Source: Bradyrhizobium sp. CCGB12 (GTDB taxonomy: Bacteria; Pseudomonadota; Alphaproteobacteria; Rhizobiales; Xanthobacteraceae). From it: a DNA stretch of 64,000 bases. A program made the position numbers and the translations under genes. The DNA lies in contig NZ_JANADO010000001.1 of NCBI RefSeq assembly GCF_024199845.1, positions 1,364,001-1,428,000 on the forward strand. Reading direction: 5' to 3'. Below the pieces are notes generated by a model. The model was given only the letters and a program-made list of their open reading frames with translations, made no database searches and was not told the DNA's origin. Positions 44,328-53,639 of the stretch are shown here, in pieces. Position 1 is the stretch's first letter; the number at the start of each line of letters is the position of its first letter.

Positions 44328-46280
44328 CTACTGCTGCGCGCCGCCCAACAGCGGCGCCAATAGTCCGCGCGTCACGCCTGGCGGAACGGTATCGAGGCCG
44401 AGCACCGCGCTTGCGGCCGGCAGCGCGGCATCCGCCATCGCGGCGTGGCCTTCGGCGCTCGGATGCACGGCGCCGCCATAGACGGCGGAGAGCACGCCCC
44501 AGGTCGCATCATGAATGTCGGTCGGCTGGCTCGCGGCTGGCAGGCCTTGCGGATAGGTCATCGCAGCAAAATAGCTGTCGTTGGCATCGCGGATCCAGCG
44601 CGCACGCGGCAGGTAGGCGCGGTATTCCGAGGCGCCGCGGCCGCACAGCATCGGCTGGCTCGCCGCCGTCACGATGTCGGGATTGAAGCTCTGGCCGTTC
44701 TCGGCAAAGCAGGTGCGGTCGAATTCGGGATCGTTGCCCGAGTGAGCGCAGAAACCGTGGTCGGCGAACGCCGCCTGGTGCGTGTCGACGAAGGTCATGC
44801 GGTCCGCCTCCGGATCGCGGCACAGTGCACCGCGGGTGCAGGTGGCGAGCCCCTTCAGCTGCGGCAGGAATTCGGTGTCGACGAAGGTCGAGACACGGGC
44901 GAGGCGCTGCGGGTCGGCATTGAAGGACGGATGGATGTCGAAGCCGGCGCGGCCGCCGCGGCAGGGCACGCCGCCATCGGCGAGCGCCGGATTGGCATAG
45001 GAGACATAGACCACGTGTGAGAGGTCGCCGCCGACCAGTGGCTTCAGCGCCTCGCGCAGCTTGACGAAGTTCTGCGGCAGCTCGCGCGCCAGCGCATCGC
45101 GGGAATCGTCGACGCTGGCCATCACGCCGGAGCGGCGGAACAGCGCGCGCTCGGTCGCGGTGTCGACGATGACGTCGGCGACGAGACCGGAGAAGTAGAC
45201 GTCGTTGGCGCCGACCGAAAGCAGCACCAGATCGAGCGTGCGATCAGGTTGACGTTTCTTCGCTGCGGTGAGCGCCTCGCGCAGCTCGGCGACCTGCGCG
45301 GCCACGCTGGTGTTGCAGACGCCGGTCTTGCCTGGCGGGCATTCGCGGGCGCGCTGCGAGCCGAGCAGCCCGTCGCCGATGCTGGCGCCGGTGCAGGCGA
45401 GCGGCAGGAAGGTCACGGCGATGTGGGTGTAGCGCACCGCGAGCGCCAGCGCGGTGCGGGCCTGATAGCTGTAGAGCGAGCGGTGGCAGGGCGCGTTGAA
45501 CCAGAGGGCGCTGTAGCGTTGCCAGTTGGCGAGTGTATCCGGCGCCTCGCAGGCACGGCCGCCCTTGAAGCCGGCGCGGCTCGGCCGGTAGTACTGCGCG
45601 CCGGCGGTGCCGAGATAGGAGCGGAAGCAAAAACCTTCGTCCGACAGCGCCAGCGGCCGGTCGGGATTGCCTTCGCCGGACGCGATGCTGTCTCCCAGGC
45701 CAGCGACGAAGATGTCACGGACCTGGATCTCGGTCTGGATCCGCTGGGTCGGATCCGAGCCGGAGGAGACGTCGACGGTCGCGACCGTCTGCTTGCCGTA
45801 ACGGACGCGCAAATTGACCGGCTCGGCGCAATCGAAGGTCGAGGCTTGCGGCCCGTCGCCGTCGTCGAACGACCAGGCGCAGGTGGCGCCGACCGGCACT
45901 GCGCCGGAGAGGCGCACCGTGACGGGGTGGTCGATCGGGGTGATGTAGTTTTCCTTGACGTTATCGCGGGTGCAGGGCTGGTTGACCCGGCCCTGAAGGT
46001 CGATGCAGAGCCGGTTGACCATGTTGCGGGCCCAGCCGCGACCCTCGCTCTGGAGCTCCAGCGACTGCTCGGCCGCCAGGATGCTGCGGTTGCGCGCGTT
46101 CTCGACATGGAGCAGGAAATCGCGCTCCTCGCGGAACAATCGGAAGCGGTTGCGTACCTCCCAACTGATCTGCATGGCGCCGGCGTCCTGCGCGGCGGCC
46201 CGCTCGGGCGCCAACGCGGTCAGAATCCCGGCAAGCAGCAGAGCGCCTGCGGAAAGGGTGCGAAAGGGGAAAGGGATCAT
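44328..46280 (-). CDS. large secreted SGNH/GDSL-type hydrolase
   Basis: A 650-residue protein with a signal peptide (residues 1-30, ending PERAAAQ). After a region of about 180 residues with a PKD-like look (VPVGATCAWSFDDGDGPQAS) comes an SGNH hydrolase core: GLGDSIASGEGNPD (nucleophile Ser), LLSVGANDVYFSG (block III Asn) and HPSAEGHAAMA (catalytic His). Many cysteines (CHRS, CTGAS, CNTS, CTRG, CRDPE) suggest disulfides in the periplasm or outside. Substrate could be a lipid or acylated polysaccharide. The start at 46280 has a weak ribosome site. Confidence 0.85.
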   Translation of the reverse strand: MIPFPFRTLSAGALLLAGILTALAPERAAAQDAGAMQISWEVRNRFRLFREERDFLLHVENARNRSILAAEQSLELQSEGRGWARNMVNRLCIDLQGRVNQPCTRDNVKENYITPIDHPVTVRLSGAVPVGATCAWSFDDGDGPQASTFDCAEPVNLRVRYGKQTVATVDVSSGSDPTQRIQTEIQVRDIFVAGLGDSIASGEGNPDRPLALSDEGFCFRSYLGTAGAQYYRPSRAGFKGGRACEAPDTLANWQRYSALWFNAPCHRSLYSYQARTALALAVRYTHIAVTFLPLACTGASIGDGLLGSQRARECPPGKTGVCNTSVAAQVAELREALTAAKKRQPDRTLDLVLLSVGANDVYFSGLVADVIVDTATERALFRRSGVMASVDDSRDALARELPQNFVKLREALKPLVGGDLSHVVYVSYANPALADGGVPCRGGRAGFDIHPSFNADPQRLARVSTFVDTEFLPQLKGLATCTRGALCRDPEADRMTFVDTHQAAFADHGFCAHSGNDPEFDRTCFAENGQSFNPDIVTAASQPMLCGRGASEYRAYLPRARWIRDANDSYFAAMTYPQGLPAASQPTDIHDATWGVLSAVYGGAVHPSAEGHAAMADAALPAASAVLGLDTVPPGVTRGLLAPLLGGAQQ

Positions 46281-46372
46281 GGCCCGCGTGTTCAACGGCA
46301 AAGTTGAGGCGGAAATAAGAGAGGATTGCTCCCCCGCCCGCAACCTTTGTCTGACGGTCTTGTGGCTCCGCC

Positions 46373-47455
46373 CTACCGCTTGCCGGCCTGCCGCAGCGCC
46401 CGTTCGCGCTCCATCGCGGCCACCTGCTTGGGCAGGTTGGCCTGGGCGCAGGCCTCCGCCAGCCGTCGCCGCTCCTGCCACGGCGCAACCACATTCGTCC
46501 AGAGCTCGCGCGTGCCCATGATGGAGATCGCGAGGCCGAATGGGATCACGAAGTAGAGAATGCGGAACACCAGCAGTGTGGCCAGAAGCTGCTCGCGGCC
46601 GAATTCGGGCAGCGCGACAAGCATGGCGACATCGAACACGCCGATCGAGCCGGGCGCGTGACTGGCAAAGCCGAGCAGCGTCGCCAGGATGAACACCACG
46701 GCGAGCGACATGAAGTCGATCGGCGGATTGGCCGGCATCAAAAGGTACATCGCGGTGGCGCAGAAGCCGAGGTCGACGACGCCGATCAGGATCTGCACCA
46801 GCGTCAGCGGCGCGGAGGGCAGCACCACCTTCCAGCCTTTCTGGCCGAGCTCGCGGCGCTTCTCGCCCATGCAGAGCCAGACCAGATAGGCGCCGATCGA
46901 GGCGAGGCCGCCGAGCGCGATCAGCCGGTTGAGCGACGACGGGAGCTGATCCATCGCGGACGCCGCATCCGGATGGATGGCCATGCCGATCGAGAGCACG
47001 AAGATGTTACCGAGCCAGAAGGTCAGGCCCGACAGGAAGCAGATTTTCGCGACGTCGATCGCGTTCAGCCCGTAATCCGAATAGATCCGGAAACGGATCG
47101 CGCCGCCGGTGAAGACCGTCGCGCCGATGTTGTGGCCGATCGAATAGGACGTGAAGCTGGACAGCGCTGCGATGCGATAGGGCACGTGCTTCTTGCCGAT
47201 CGTTCGCAGTGCAAAAAAGTCGTAGAAAGTCAGCGTGCAGAACGCGAAGACGACGCAGATCGCCGCCAGCCCGATATTCCCACGGGGAATCTCGGTCAGC
47301 GCGGTCAGGATAACCCCGGTATCGATGCCCTTGAGGGTCCGCACCAGAGTGATGATCGCGAAGGCGATGATGAACACGCTCGCGGCAATGCCGAGCCGTC
47401 GCCAGCCGATCCATCTATTAAAGCCGCGTTTCAGCGCGGTCAGCAGTCCGTGCAT
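46373..47455 (-). CDS. LPG-synthase-type (UPF0104/MprF N-terminal-like) integral membrane protein
   Basis: A 360-residue protein with about eight to nine membrane helices and the family motifs FTSYSIGHNIGATVFTGGAIRFRIYS and GFASHAPGSIGVFDVAML. This is the flippase-like domain of MprF without the C-terminal aminoacyl-transferase domain. Such half proteins occur with or without a separate synthase gene; none is adjacent. A role in moving a lipid across the membrane is inference. The C-terminal 40 residues are charged and helical. Confidence 0.82.
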   Translation of the reverse strand: MHGLLTALKRGFNRWIGWRRLGIAASVFIIAFAIITLVRTLKGIDTGVILTALTEIPRGNIGLAAICVVFAFCTLTFYDFFALRTIGKKHVPYRIAALSSFTSYSIGHNIGATVFTGGAIRFRIYSDYGLNAIDVAKICFLSGLTFWLGNIFVLSIGMAIHPDAASAMDQLPSSLNRLIALGGLASIGAYLVWLCMGEKRRELGQKGWKVVLPSAPLTLVQILIGVVDLGFCATAMYLLMPANPPIDFMSLAVVFILATLLGFASHAPGSIGVFDVAMLVALPEFGREQLLATLLVFRILYFVIPFGLAISIMGTRELWTNVVAPWQERRRLAEACAQANLPKQVAAMERERALRQAGKR

Positions 47456-47879
47456 TCATCCTCCCGGCGGGGGGCAAGACCGATCCAGCCAGGCATCGGC
47501 CGATCGGGTGCGATGACGGCCAAAGGCAGGCGTCGATCGCTAGACATGATCAAGTTCATTTAAGGCAAAAACAGCGACTTGTGCAGCCCTTGACAATGGG
47601 AGGTTCTGCGCTGGGCCGCCCACTTTTGTCATACGTCGTTCACATCGGACATGCGTTAAGCATATGAGTCGTATGAGCGGCTCAGATGGCGCCGACGCGT
47701 TGACATGGTGTCAAATTCTGGCGTCGCCAGCATTGTTCCAGCGCAAGCGATCCGCACTTTTTTGGAACGTCGATGTAGCGTGCCCGTTAGCGCCCCATCA
47801 ACAATCGAACATGGCGAAATATGCGGCCTTTTGTGCGGGCCGATGACGTCGTGTTCCCGAAACCGAGAGGACCGGAACG
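47456..47879. other. intergenic region upstream of the YciE-like gene
   Basis: About 425 bases without a convincing gene, less GC-rich than the flanks. It carries a good EcfG-type promoter 112 bases before the ferritin-like gene. Short frames here lack ribosome sites. Confidence 0.65.
47764..47788 (+). promoter_or_regulatory. EcfG-type (general stress) promoter
   Basis: GGAAC at 47764-47768, a 16-base spacer, then CGTT at 47785-47788, matching the alphaproteobacterial EcfG pattern (GGAAC, 16-17 bases, CGTT). It faces the YciE/DUF892 gene, a class known to belong to the general stress response. Confidence 0.72.
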
Positions 47880-48386
47880 ATGGGACTGTTCACAAAAGAC
47901 ATCAAAACCATGAACGACCTGTTCGTGCACCAGCTTCAAGACATCTATTATGCCGAGCAGCAGCTCACCAAGGCGCTGCCGAAGATGGCAAGCAAGGCCA
48001 CCGATCCGCAGCTGAAACAGGGCTTTTTGACGCACCTCGAAGAAACCAAGCAGCATGTCGCGCGGCTGGAGGAAGTGTTCAAGATGCATGGCGTCGCCGC
48101 GAAGGCGGTGGATTGCCCGGCCATCGACGGCATCATCGAGGAAGCCGACGAGACCGCCGGCGAGGTCGCCGACAAGGCTGTGCTCGACGCGGCGCTGATC
48201 AATGCGGCCCAGGCCGCTGAACATTACGAGATCGTCCGCTACGGCAGCCTGATCGCCTGGGCCAAGCAGCTCGGCCGCAACGACTGCGCCACCGTGCTTG
48301 CGAAGACGCTGGAGGAAGAGAAGGCGACCGACAAGAAGCTGACGACACTCGCCGAGAGCAAGGTGAACCTGCGCGCAGCGAGCTAA
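47880..48386 (+). CDS. YciE/YciF-like ferritin-fold stress protein (DUF892)
   Basis: A 168-residue helical protein of the DUF892 family, with LFVHQLQDIYYAEQQLTKALPKMA and FLTHLEETKQHVARLEEVF supplying the Glu/His residues of a ferritin-like four-helix bundle. Related YciE/YciF proteins are induced by osmotic and other stress; their chemistry is uncertain. GAGAGGA precedes the ATG. An EcfG-type promoter upstream and a strong terminator downstream mark it as a single stress gene. Confidence 0.9.
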   Translation: MGLFTKDIKTMNDLFVHQLQDIYYAEQQLTKALPKMASKATDPQLKQGFLTHLEETKQHVARLEEVFKMHGVAAKAVDCPAIDGIIEEADETAGEVADKAVLDAALINAAQAAEHYEIVRYGSLIAWAKQLGRNDCATVLAKTLEEEKATDKKLTTLAESKVNLRAAS

Positions 48387-48406
48387 GGCAAAGCCAAGCC
48401 AAGAAG

Positions 48407-48438
48407 ACGCCGCGCAGTGGTCCGCGCGGCGTTTTCTC
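48407..48438 (+). terminator. rho-independent terminator
   Basis: A nine-base stem ACGCCGCGC / GCGCGGCGT with an eight-base loop, followed by TTTCTCTTTC, 20 bases after the YciE-like stop. Confidence 0.9.
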
Positions 48439-48546
48439 TTTCTGCCGTCATGCCCAGAGCCTTCGTAATCATCATTCGGCCTTTGTCGAAACATGACGGC
48501 GGGCCGGATGAGTATATTTCGCATGGGGCTGCAATCGAGGTGCTGC

Positions 48547-49956
48547 ATGCGAGCCGATACCATCAAATATGAAGCCTTCGACGATCGAGCCGGCGCGCCG
48601 CGCGCCGGCTCGCGTCTTGGAACCTCGCTTACGCTGGCCGCGATGAGCCTCGGCTATGGCGTGGTGCAGCTCGACGTCACGATCGTCAACACCGCGCTCG
48701 ATGCGATGGGCAAGGCGCTCGGCGGCGGCATCGCCGAACTGCAATGGGTTGTCAGCGCCTACACCATCGCGTTTGCCGCCTTCATCCTGACGGCCGGTGC
48801 TCTCGGCGACCGGATCGGCGCCAAGCGCGTCTTCATGGCGGGGTTCGCCATCTTCACCGCAGCCTCGCTCGCCTGTGCGCTGTCGCCCAATGCGGTCGTG
48901 CTGATCGCCGCGCGGCTGGTCCAGGGCCTGGCAGCGGCGATCCTGGTGCCGAATTCCCTTGCGTTGCTCAATCATGCCTATGCGGACGACCGCGAGCGTG
49001 GCCGCGCCGTCGCGGTCTGGGCCGCAGGCGCGAGCCTTGCGCTCACCGCCGGCCCCTTCGTCGGCGGCGCGCTGATCACGCTGGTCGGCTGGCGTGCGAT
49101 CTTCCTGGTCAATCTGCCGATCGGGCTCGCCGGCCTGTGGCTGAGCTGGCGCTATGCCAGCGAGACCACGCGGGCCCGCTCGCGCGAGATCGATCTGCCC
49201 GGCCAGCTGGCCGCGATCGGTGCGCTGGGCGCGCTCGCCGGCGCCATCATCGAAGGCGGTGCACTGGGGTGGGACCATCCTGCCGTGATCGCAGCCTTTG
49301 TCGGGGCGGCCGTTCTCGCCGGGCTCTTCGTTTGGCGCGAGAGCCGCGCGGCGCAGCCAATGCTGCCGCTGTCGTTGTTCGGCCACCGGCTGTTCACGCT
49401 GACCTCGCTCGTGGGGCTGCTCGTGAACATCGCCATTTACGGCCTGATCTTCGTGCTCAGCCTTTACTTCCAGAGGGTCAACGGGCTGTCGGCGTGGTGG
49501 ACCGGGCTTGCCTTCGTGCCGATGATGGCGGCGGTGCTGCCGGTCAATCTGCTGGCCCCGCGCCTGGCTGAGCGCATCGGCCGGTGCCGGACCATCGTCG
49601 TCGGGGCCTGCATATCGGCCCTCGGCTGCCTCGGCCTGCTCTGGATCGAAGCCGGGACGAGCTATTGGGCGATCTGCGCGCAGATGATCGCGATCAGCGG
49701 CGGGCTCGGCCTCCTGGTGCCGCCTCTGACGTCGACCCTGCTCGGCAGCGTCGAGAAGACGCGTTCCGGCATAGCGGCCGGCGTGCTGAACGCGACGCGG
49801 CAGACCGGCAGTGTGCTCGGCGTTGCCCTGTTCGGCTCCCTGGTGGCGTCGGACCGTGCGTTCATGCCGGGCCTGCATCTGGCGCTGGCCATTTCGGCGG
49901 CCGTTTTGCTGCTCGCCGCCGGTGTGATCGGCCTCGGCGCGCCGGCACGAGGATGA
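48547..49956 (+). CDS. MFS drug:H+ antiporter, DHA2 (14-helix) family
   Basis: A 469-residue exporter. VVQLDVTIVNTALDAMGKAL (motif D1), LGDRIGAKRVFMAGFAIF (motif A) and RLVQGLAAAILVPNSLALL (motif B) are DHA2 signatures, with a conserved Asp in the first helix (LDVTIVN). About 14 helices are visible. It probably exports drugs or organic ions by proton exchange; the substrate cannot be told. No regulator gene of the TetR or MarR type is adjacent. Confidence 0.9.
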   Translation: MRADTIKYEAFDDRAGAPRAGSRLGTSLTLAAMSLGYGVVQLDVTIVNTALDAMGKALGGGIAELQWVVSAYTIAFAAFILTAGALGDRIGAKRVFMAGFAIFTAASLACALSPNAVVLIAARLVQGLAAAILVPNSLALLNHAYADDRERGRAVAVWAAGASLALTAGPFVGGALITLVGWRAIFLVNLPIGLAGLWLSWRYASETTRARSREIDLPGQLAAIGALGALAGAIIEGGALGWDHPAVIAAFVGAAVLAGLFVWRESRAAQPMLPLSLFGHRLFTLTSLVGLLVNIAIYGLIFVLSLYFQRVNGLSAWWTGLAFVPMMAAVLPVNLLAPRLAERIGRCRTIVVGACISALGCLGLLWIEAGTSYWAICAQMIAISGGLGLLVPPLTSTLLGSVEKTRSGIAAGVLNATRQTGSVLGVALFGSLVASDRAFMPGLHLALAISAAVLLLAAGVIGLGAPARG

Positions 49957-50074
49957 ACAAGGTGAATGTGAGCGAACGCACACATCTCCCATTCACCATT
50001 CCCGGAACGGGTTTGTAGCTGGTTACCGATCGTCCATCTCTGTCGGGTCAAGTGCCGGTCGATAGGGGCCGGCA

Positions 50075-52474
50075 ATGTATCAAGTTCTCTACTGTCTCAC
50101 CGATGAGCATGATTGGCGCCTCGTCGCGCTTGGCGGCGCAGTGTGTCTGCTCGCCAGCGCGGCGGCGATCAGCCTGTTTCAGCGCGCACGCGCGGCGCAC
50201 GGTCCCGGGCGCCTGGCCTGGATCGCCCTGGACGCCGCCGTCAGCGGATGCGGCATCTGGGCGACGCATTTTATCGCGATGCTCGCCTACGGCCCGGGCG
50301 GGACCGGCGCCTACAACATCCCGGTGACGATCCTCTCGTTGATCCTTGCGATCTCCGTGACCTTCGTGGGGCTGAGCATCGCGGTATCGTCCTCGCGCCC
50401 GGTGTGGATCGTGCTGGGCGGCGCCATCGTCGGCACGGGTGTCGCGGCGATGCATTACACCGGCATGGCGGCGCTGGAAGTGCCGGCACAGGTGCACTGG
50501 ATCGGAAGCACGGTTGCCGCCTCGGTGCTGTTCGGAATCGTCTTTGCGGCATGCGCATTGTTCATCGCCGCCCGGCGCGACGACCTCTCCCACGCGCTGA
50601 CGGCGACCACCCTGCTGACGGTTGCCATCGTCGCGCATCATTTCACCGCGATGGGCGCGGTGCTGCTGACGCCGGATCCGACGCTTGCGATCAGCGGGCT
50701 CTCCATCCCGCCGGCTTCGCTGTCCTTCCTCACCGCCAGCGCCGCGGTCGCGATCATCGCGATTGCGCTCGTTGCCGCGCTGCTCGACCGCCGCGCCAAG
50801 GGCGAATTGGGCCGCCAGCAGATCGTGTTGGACAGCGCGCTGGAGAACATGTCGCAGGGGCTGTGCATGTTCGATGCGGACGGCAAGATCATCCTGTTCA
50901 ACGAGCGCTATGCCGCGATGCTCCGTCGCACCGACATCCTGCTCACCGGTCGCCGGCTGGTCGACGTGCTCAGGGAAGAGCAGGCCAAGGGCCAATGGCA
51001 GGGCGACGCCGATGAATTCTTCGCCCGTCTCGTGGTCGACGCGCGCGAGGGCCGCACCACGACCGACGTCGTCAACCGGTTCGGGCGCTCCATCCGGGTC
51101 GTCAACCAGCCGATGCAGGGCGGCGGCTGGGTCGCGACCTTCGAGGACATCACCGAATGGCTGGAGGCGCAGGCCAAGATCTCGCACATGGCCCGCCATG
51201 ACGCGCTGACCAGCCTGCCGAACCGGGTGCTGTTCCACGAACAGCTCGAGCAGGGACTGCGCCGCACCAGGTCGGGCGACCAGCTCGCGGTGCTTTGTCT
51301 CGATCTCGATCACTTCAAGGACATCAACGACTCGCTCGGCCACCCCATCGGCGATGCGCTGCTCAAGGAGGTCGGCCGCAGGTTGAAGACGACGGTCGGC
51401 GAACACGATACCGTGGCACGGCTCGGCGGTGATGAGTTCGCGGTGGTTCAGATCGGACGTTCCGAGGAAACCGCAGCGAGGGCTCTTGCCGGCCGCCTCG
51501 TCGAGGTGATCTCGGCGCCTTACGAGATCGACGACCATCAGATCGTGATCGGCGTCTCGATCGGCATTTCGTTGTCGCCGCAGGACGGGATCAATCCGGA
51601 CGAGCTGTTGAAGAACGCAGACCTCGCGCTCTACCGCGCCAAGGCGGACGGCCGTGGCACCTATCGCTTCTTCGAGACCGGCATGGATGCGCGCGCGCAG
51701 GCGCGGCGCCTCCTGGAAATGGATCTGCGCGCGGCGCTGCAGCGCGACGAGTTCGAAGCTTACTATCAGCCGATCCGCGACGTCGCGAGCGGCCGCGTCG
51801 TCGCCTTCGAGGCGCTGCTGCGCTGGAACCATCCGCAGCGCGGGCTGATCGCGCCGATCAACTTCATTCCGGTGGCCGAGGAAACCGGACTCATCGTCCA
51901 GCTCGGCGAGTTCGTGCTGCGCTGTGCCTGCACCGACGCAGCGACCTGGCCCGACGATGTCGACGTCGCCGTCAATCTGTCACCGGTGCAGTTCAAGAGC
52001 CCGAACCTGATCGCATCCGTGACCGAGGCGCTGGCGGCCTCGGGACTCGATGCGCGCCGCCTCGAGCTCGAGATCACCGAATCGGTGCTGCTCCAGAACA
52101 GCGAGGCGACGCTGACCACCCTGCACGAGCTGCGCGCCATGGGCGTGCGGATCTCGCTCGACGATTTCGGTACCGGCTATTCGTCGCTGAGCTATCTGCG
52201 AAGCTTCCCGTTCGACAAGATCAAGATCGATCGCTCGTTCGTGTCGGAGCTGGCGACGCGCGAGGATTCCATGGCGATCATCCGCGCCGTGACCGGCCTT
52301 GGCCGCAGCCTCGGCATCGTCACCACCGCGGAAGGTGTCGAGAACGACGCGCAGCTTGAGCTGCTCCGGCGCGAGGGTTGCACCCAGGCGCAGGGCTATC
52401 TGTTCAGCAAGCCGCGGCCCGCTTCCGACGTGGCGATGATGCTGGAAGTCCCGCGGCTGCGCGCCTCTGCTTGA
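50075..52474 (+). CDS. MHYT-PAS-GGDEF-EAL cyclic-di-GMP turnover protein
   Basis: A 799-residue membrane protein. The N-terminal 245 residues form a MHYT sensor with three copies of the motif (ATHFIAML, AMHYTGMAAL, AHHFTAMGAV), thought to bind a metal and perhaps a diatomic gas. A short PAS-like domain follows (about 265-370), then GGDEF (LGGDEFAVV at residue 451, intact) and EAL (FEALLRWNHP at residue 579, with ITESVLL and LDDFGTGYSSL intact). Both catalytic domains look active, so it may switch between making and degrading c-di-GMP. It is followed three bases on by a convergent membrane protein gene. Confidence 0.93.
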   Translation: MYQVLYCLTDEHDWRLVALGGAVCLLASAAAISLFQRARAAHGPGRLAWIALDAAVSGCGIWATHFIAMLAYGPGGTGAYNIPVTILSLILAISVTFVGLSIAVSSSRPVWIVLGGAIVGTGVAAMHYTGMAALEVPAQVHWIGSTVAASVLFGIVFAACALFIAARRDDLSHALTATTLLTVAIVAHHFTAMGAVLLTPDPTLAISGLSIPPASLSFLTASAAVAIIAIALVAALLDRRAKGELGRQQIVLDSALENMSQGLCMFDADGKIILFNERYAAMLRRTDILLTGRRLVDVLREEQAKGQWQGDADEFFARLVVDAREGRTTTDVVNRFGRSIRVVNQPMQGGGWVATFEDITEWLEAQAKISHMARHDALTSLPNRVLFHEQLEQGLRRTRSGDQLAVLCLDLDHFKDINDSLGHPIGDALLKEVGRRLKTTVGEHDTVARLGGDEFAVVQIGRSEETAARALAGRLVEVISAPYEIDDHQIVIGVSIGISLSPQDGINPDELLKNADLALYRAKADGRGTYRFFETGMDARAQARRLLEMDLRAALQRDEFEAYYQPIRDVASGRVVAFEALLRWNHPQRGLIAPINFIPVAEETGLIVQLGEFVLRCACTDAATWPDDVDVAVNLSPVQFKSPNLIASVTEALAASGLDARRLELEITESVLLQNSEATLTTLHELRAMGVRISLDDFGTGYSSLSYLRSFPFDKIKIDRSFVSELATREDSMAIIRAVTGLGRSLGIVTTAEGVENDAQLELLRREGCTQAQGYLFSKPRPASDVAMMLEVPRLRASA

Positions 52475-52477
52475 GGG

Positions 52478-52912
52478 TTAGCCGCGGCGCAATGCGAAAT
52501 GCGCGCCGCAGAACGCCATCACGGCGCCGAGGCACAGCGCGGCGAGCCCGGCGAGGACGACCGAGACGGTCGGGATCGAGCTCGGTGCCGCGGCCGCCTG
52601 GCCCGCGCCCGCAAGCAGCAGCACGCCGACCGCGATCAGGAACTGCCGCATCCGTTGCGGGATCTGCCCGGAGACGGCGCTCTGCATTAAGCTCGCCGTG
52701 AAATAGCCGCCGGAGAAGCCGACGGTCGCGATCAGCCACCAGGCGATCGCGGCGCCGGCCGGCATGAACTCGTGCGTGTCGGAGCGCCAGAGGCCGCCGA
52801 GATCGAGCCCGTAGCGCGCGCCCAGCATGTGCACGGCGAGCGCGAGCAGCACGCCGGAAATCACGGCGGCACCGAGAATCAGGCGGCGCGGAAAAAAGGT
52901 CGTCTCAGCCAT
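52478..52912 (-). CDS. membrane protein of unknown function, four helices
   Basis: A 144-residue protein with four hydrophobic segments: RLILGAAVISGVLLALAVHML, AIAWWLIATVGFSGGYFTA, QFLIAVGVLLLAGAGQAAAA and VVLAGLAALCLGAVMAFCGA. No catalytic or transport motif is visible and I cannot assign a family. It converges on the c-di-GMP gene (three bases apart) and diverges from the next gene. Confidence 0.75.
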   Translation of the reverse strand: MAETTFFPRRLILGAAVISGVLLALAVHMLGARYGLDLGGLWRSDTHEFMPAGAAIAWWLIATVGFSGGYFTASLMQSAVSGQIPQRMRQFLIAVGVLLLAGAGQAAAAPSSIPTVSVVLAGLAALCLGAVMAFCGAHFALRRG

Positions 52913-52977
52913 GCCCCGCTTGTAGGATGGGCGAGGGCGATCGCGCAAGCGGATCGCGGACGGGGTTGATTGTCGAG

Positions 52978-53559
52978 ATGCAGGTTTCGGATGCCGAGCC
53001 AGCCACGAGCTATGCCTACAAGGCGTCGCTGATCGGTTCGGCGCACCGCTTCGAGCTGACGGAGGCGGGGCTTTCCTGGCACATCGCCGGGCGCTCGGGG
53101 CTGTGGCGTTACGACGAAATCTCCGCGATCCGGCTGTCGTTCCGCCCCGTATCGATGCAGCAGCACCGCTTTCGCGCCGATGTCAGCCACGCCGGTGGCG
53201 GCCGCATCGCGATCCTGTCGACCAGCTGGCAGACCGCGGCGCTGATGGCGCCGCAGGACAACGGCTTTCGCGCGTTCATCGTCGAATTGCATGCGCGGAT
53301 GGCGCAGGCGGGCAGCCGGGCGACGCTGACCGCGGGCCTCGGCCGCGCGACCTATGCGGCGGTGCTGGCCTTCCTGGCGGTGCTGACGGTGGCGATGACG
53401 GGACTCTTGATTCGTGCGCTGGTGATCGGCGAGTTCGCCGGCGCGCTGTTCATTCTCGGCTTTGCCGCGCTGTTCGCCTGGCAGGTCGGGGGCTTCGTCC
53501 GGCGCAACCAGCCGCAAAGCTACAGTTTTGATCGTGTGCCCAAGGCTTTGTTGCCCTGA
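52978..53559 (+). CDS. membrane protein of unknown function
   Basis: A protein of about 193 residues. The first 120 residues form a soluble, beta-rich region (RFELTEAGLSWHIAGRSGLWRYDEISAIRLSFRP) that looks like a PH-like domain. Two membrane helices follow near the C-terminus (AAVLAFLAVLTVAMTGLLIRALV and FAGALFILGFAALFAWQVGGFV). The start is not secure: no good ribosome site precedes the ATG at 52978. Confidence 0.72.
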   Translation: MQVSDAEPATSYAYKASLIGSAHRFELTEAGLSWHIAGRSGLWRYDEISAIRLSFRPVSMQQHRFRADVSHAGGGRIAILSTSWQTAALMAPQDNGFRAFIVELHARMAQAGSRATLTAGLGRATYAAVLAFLAVLTVAMTGLLIRALVIGEFAGALFILGFAALFAWQVGGFVRRNQPQSYSFDRVPKALLP

Positions 53560-53639
53560 AAGGCCTTGCTGCCCTAGCTGCAATCCGCCGCAATCAAACG
53601 TGACTTCGCGCTGCCGTGCCGGTGTCGCATCGTGCCGCC

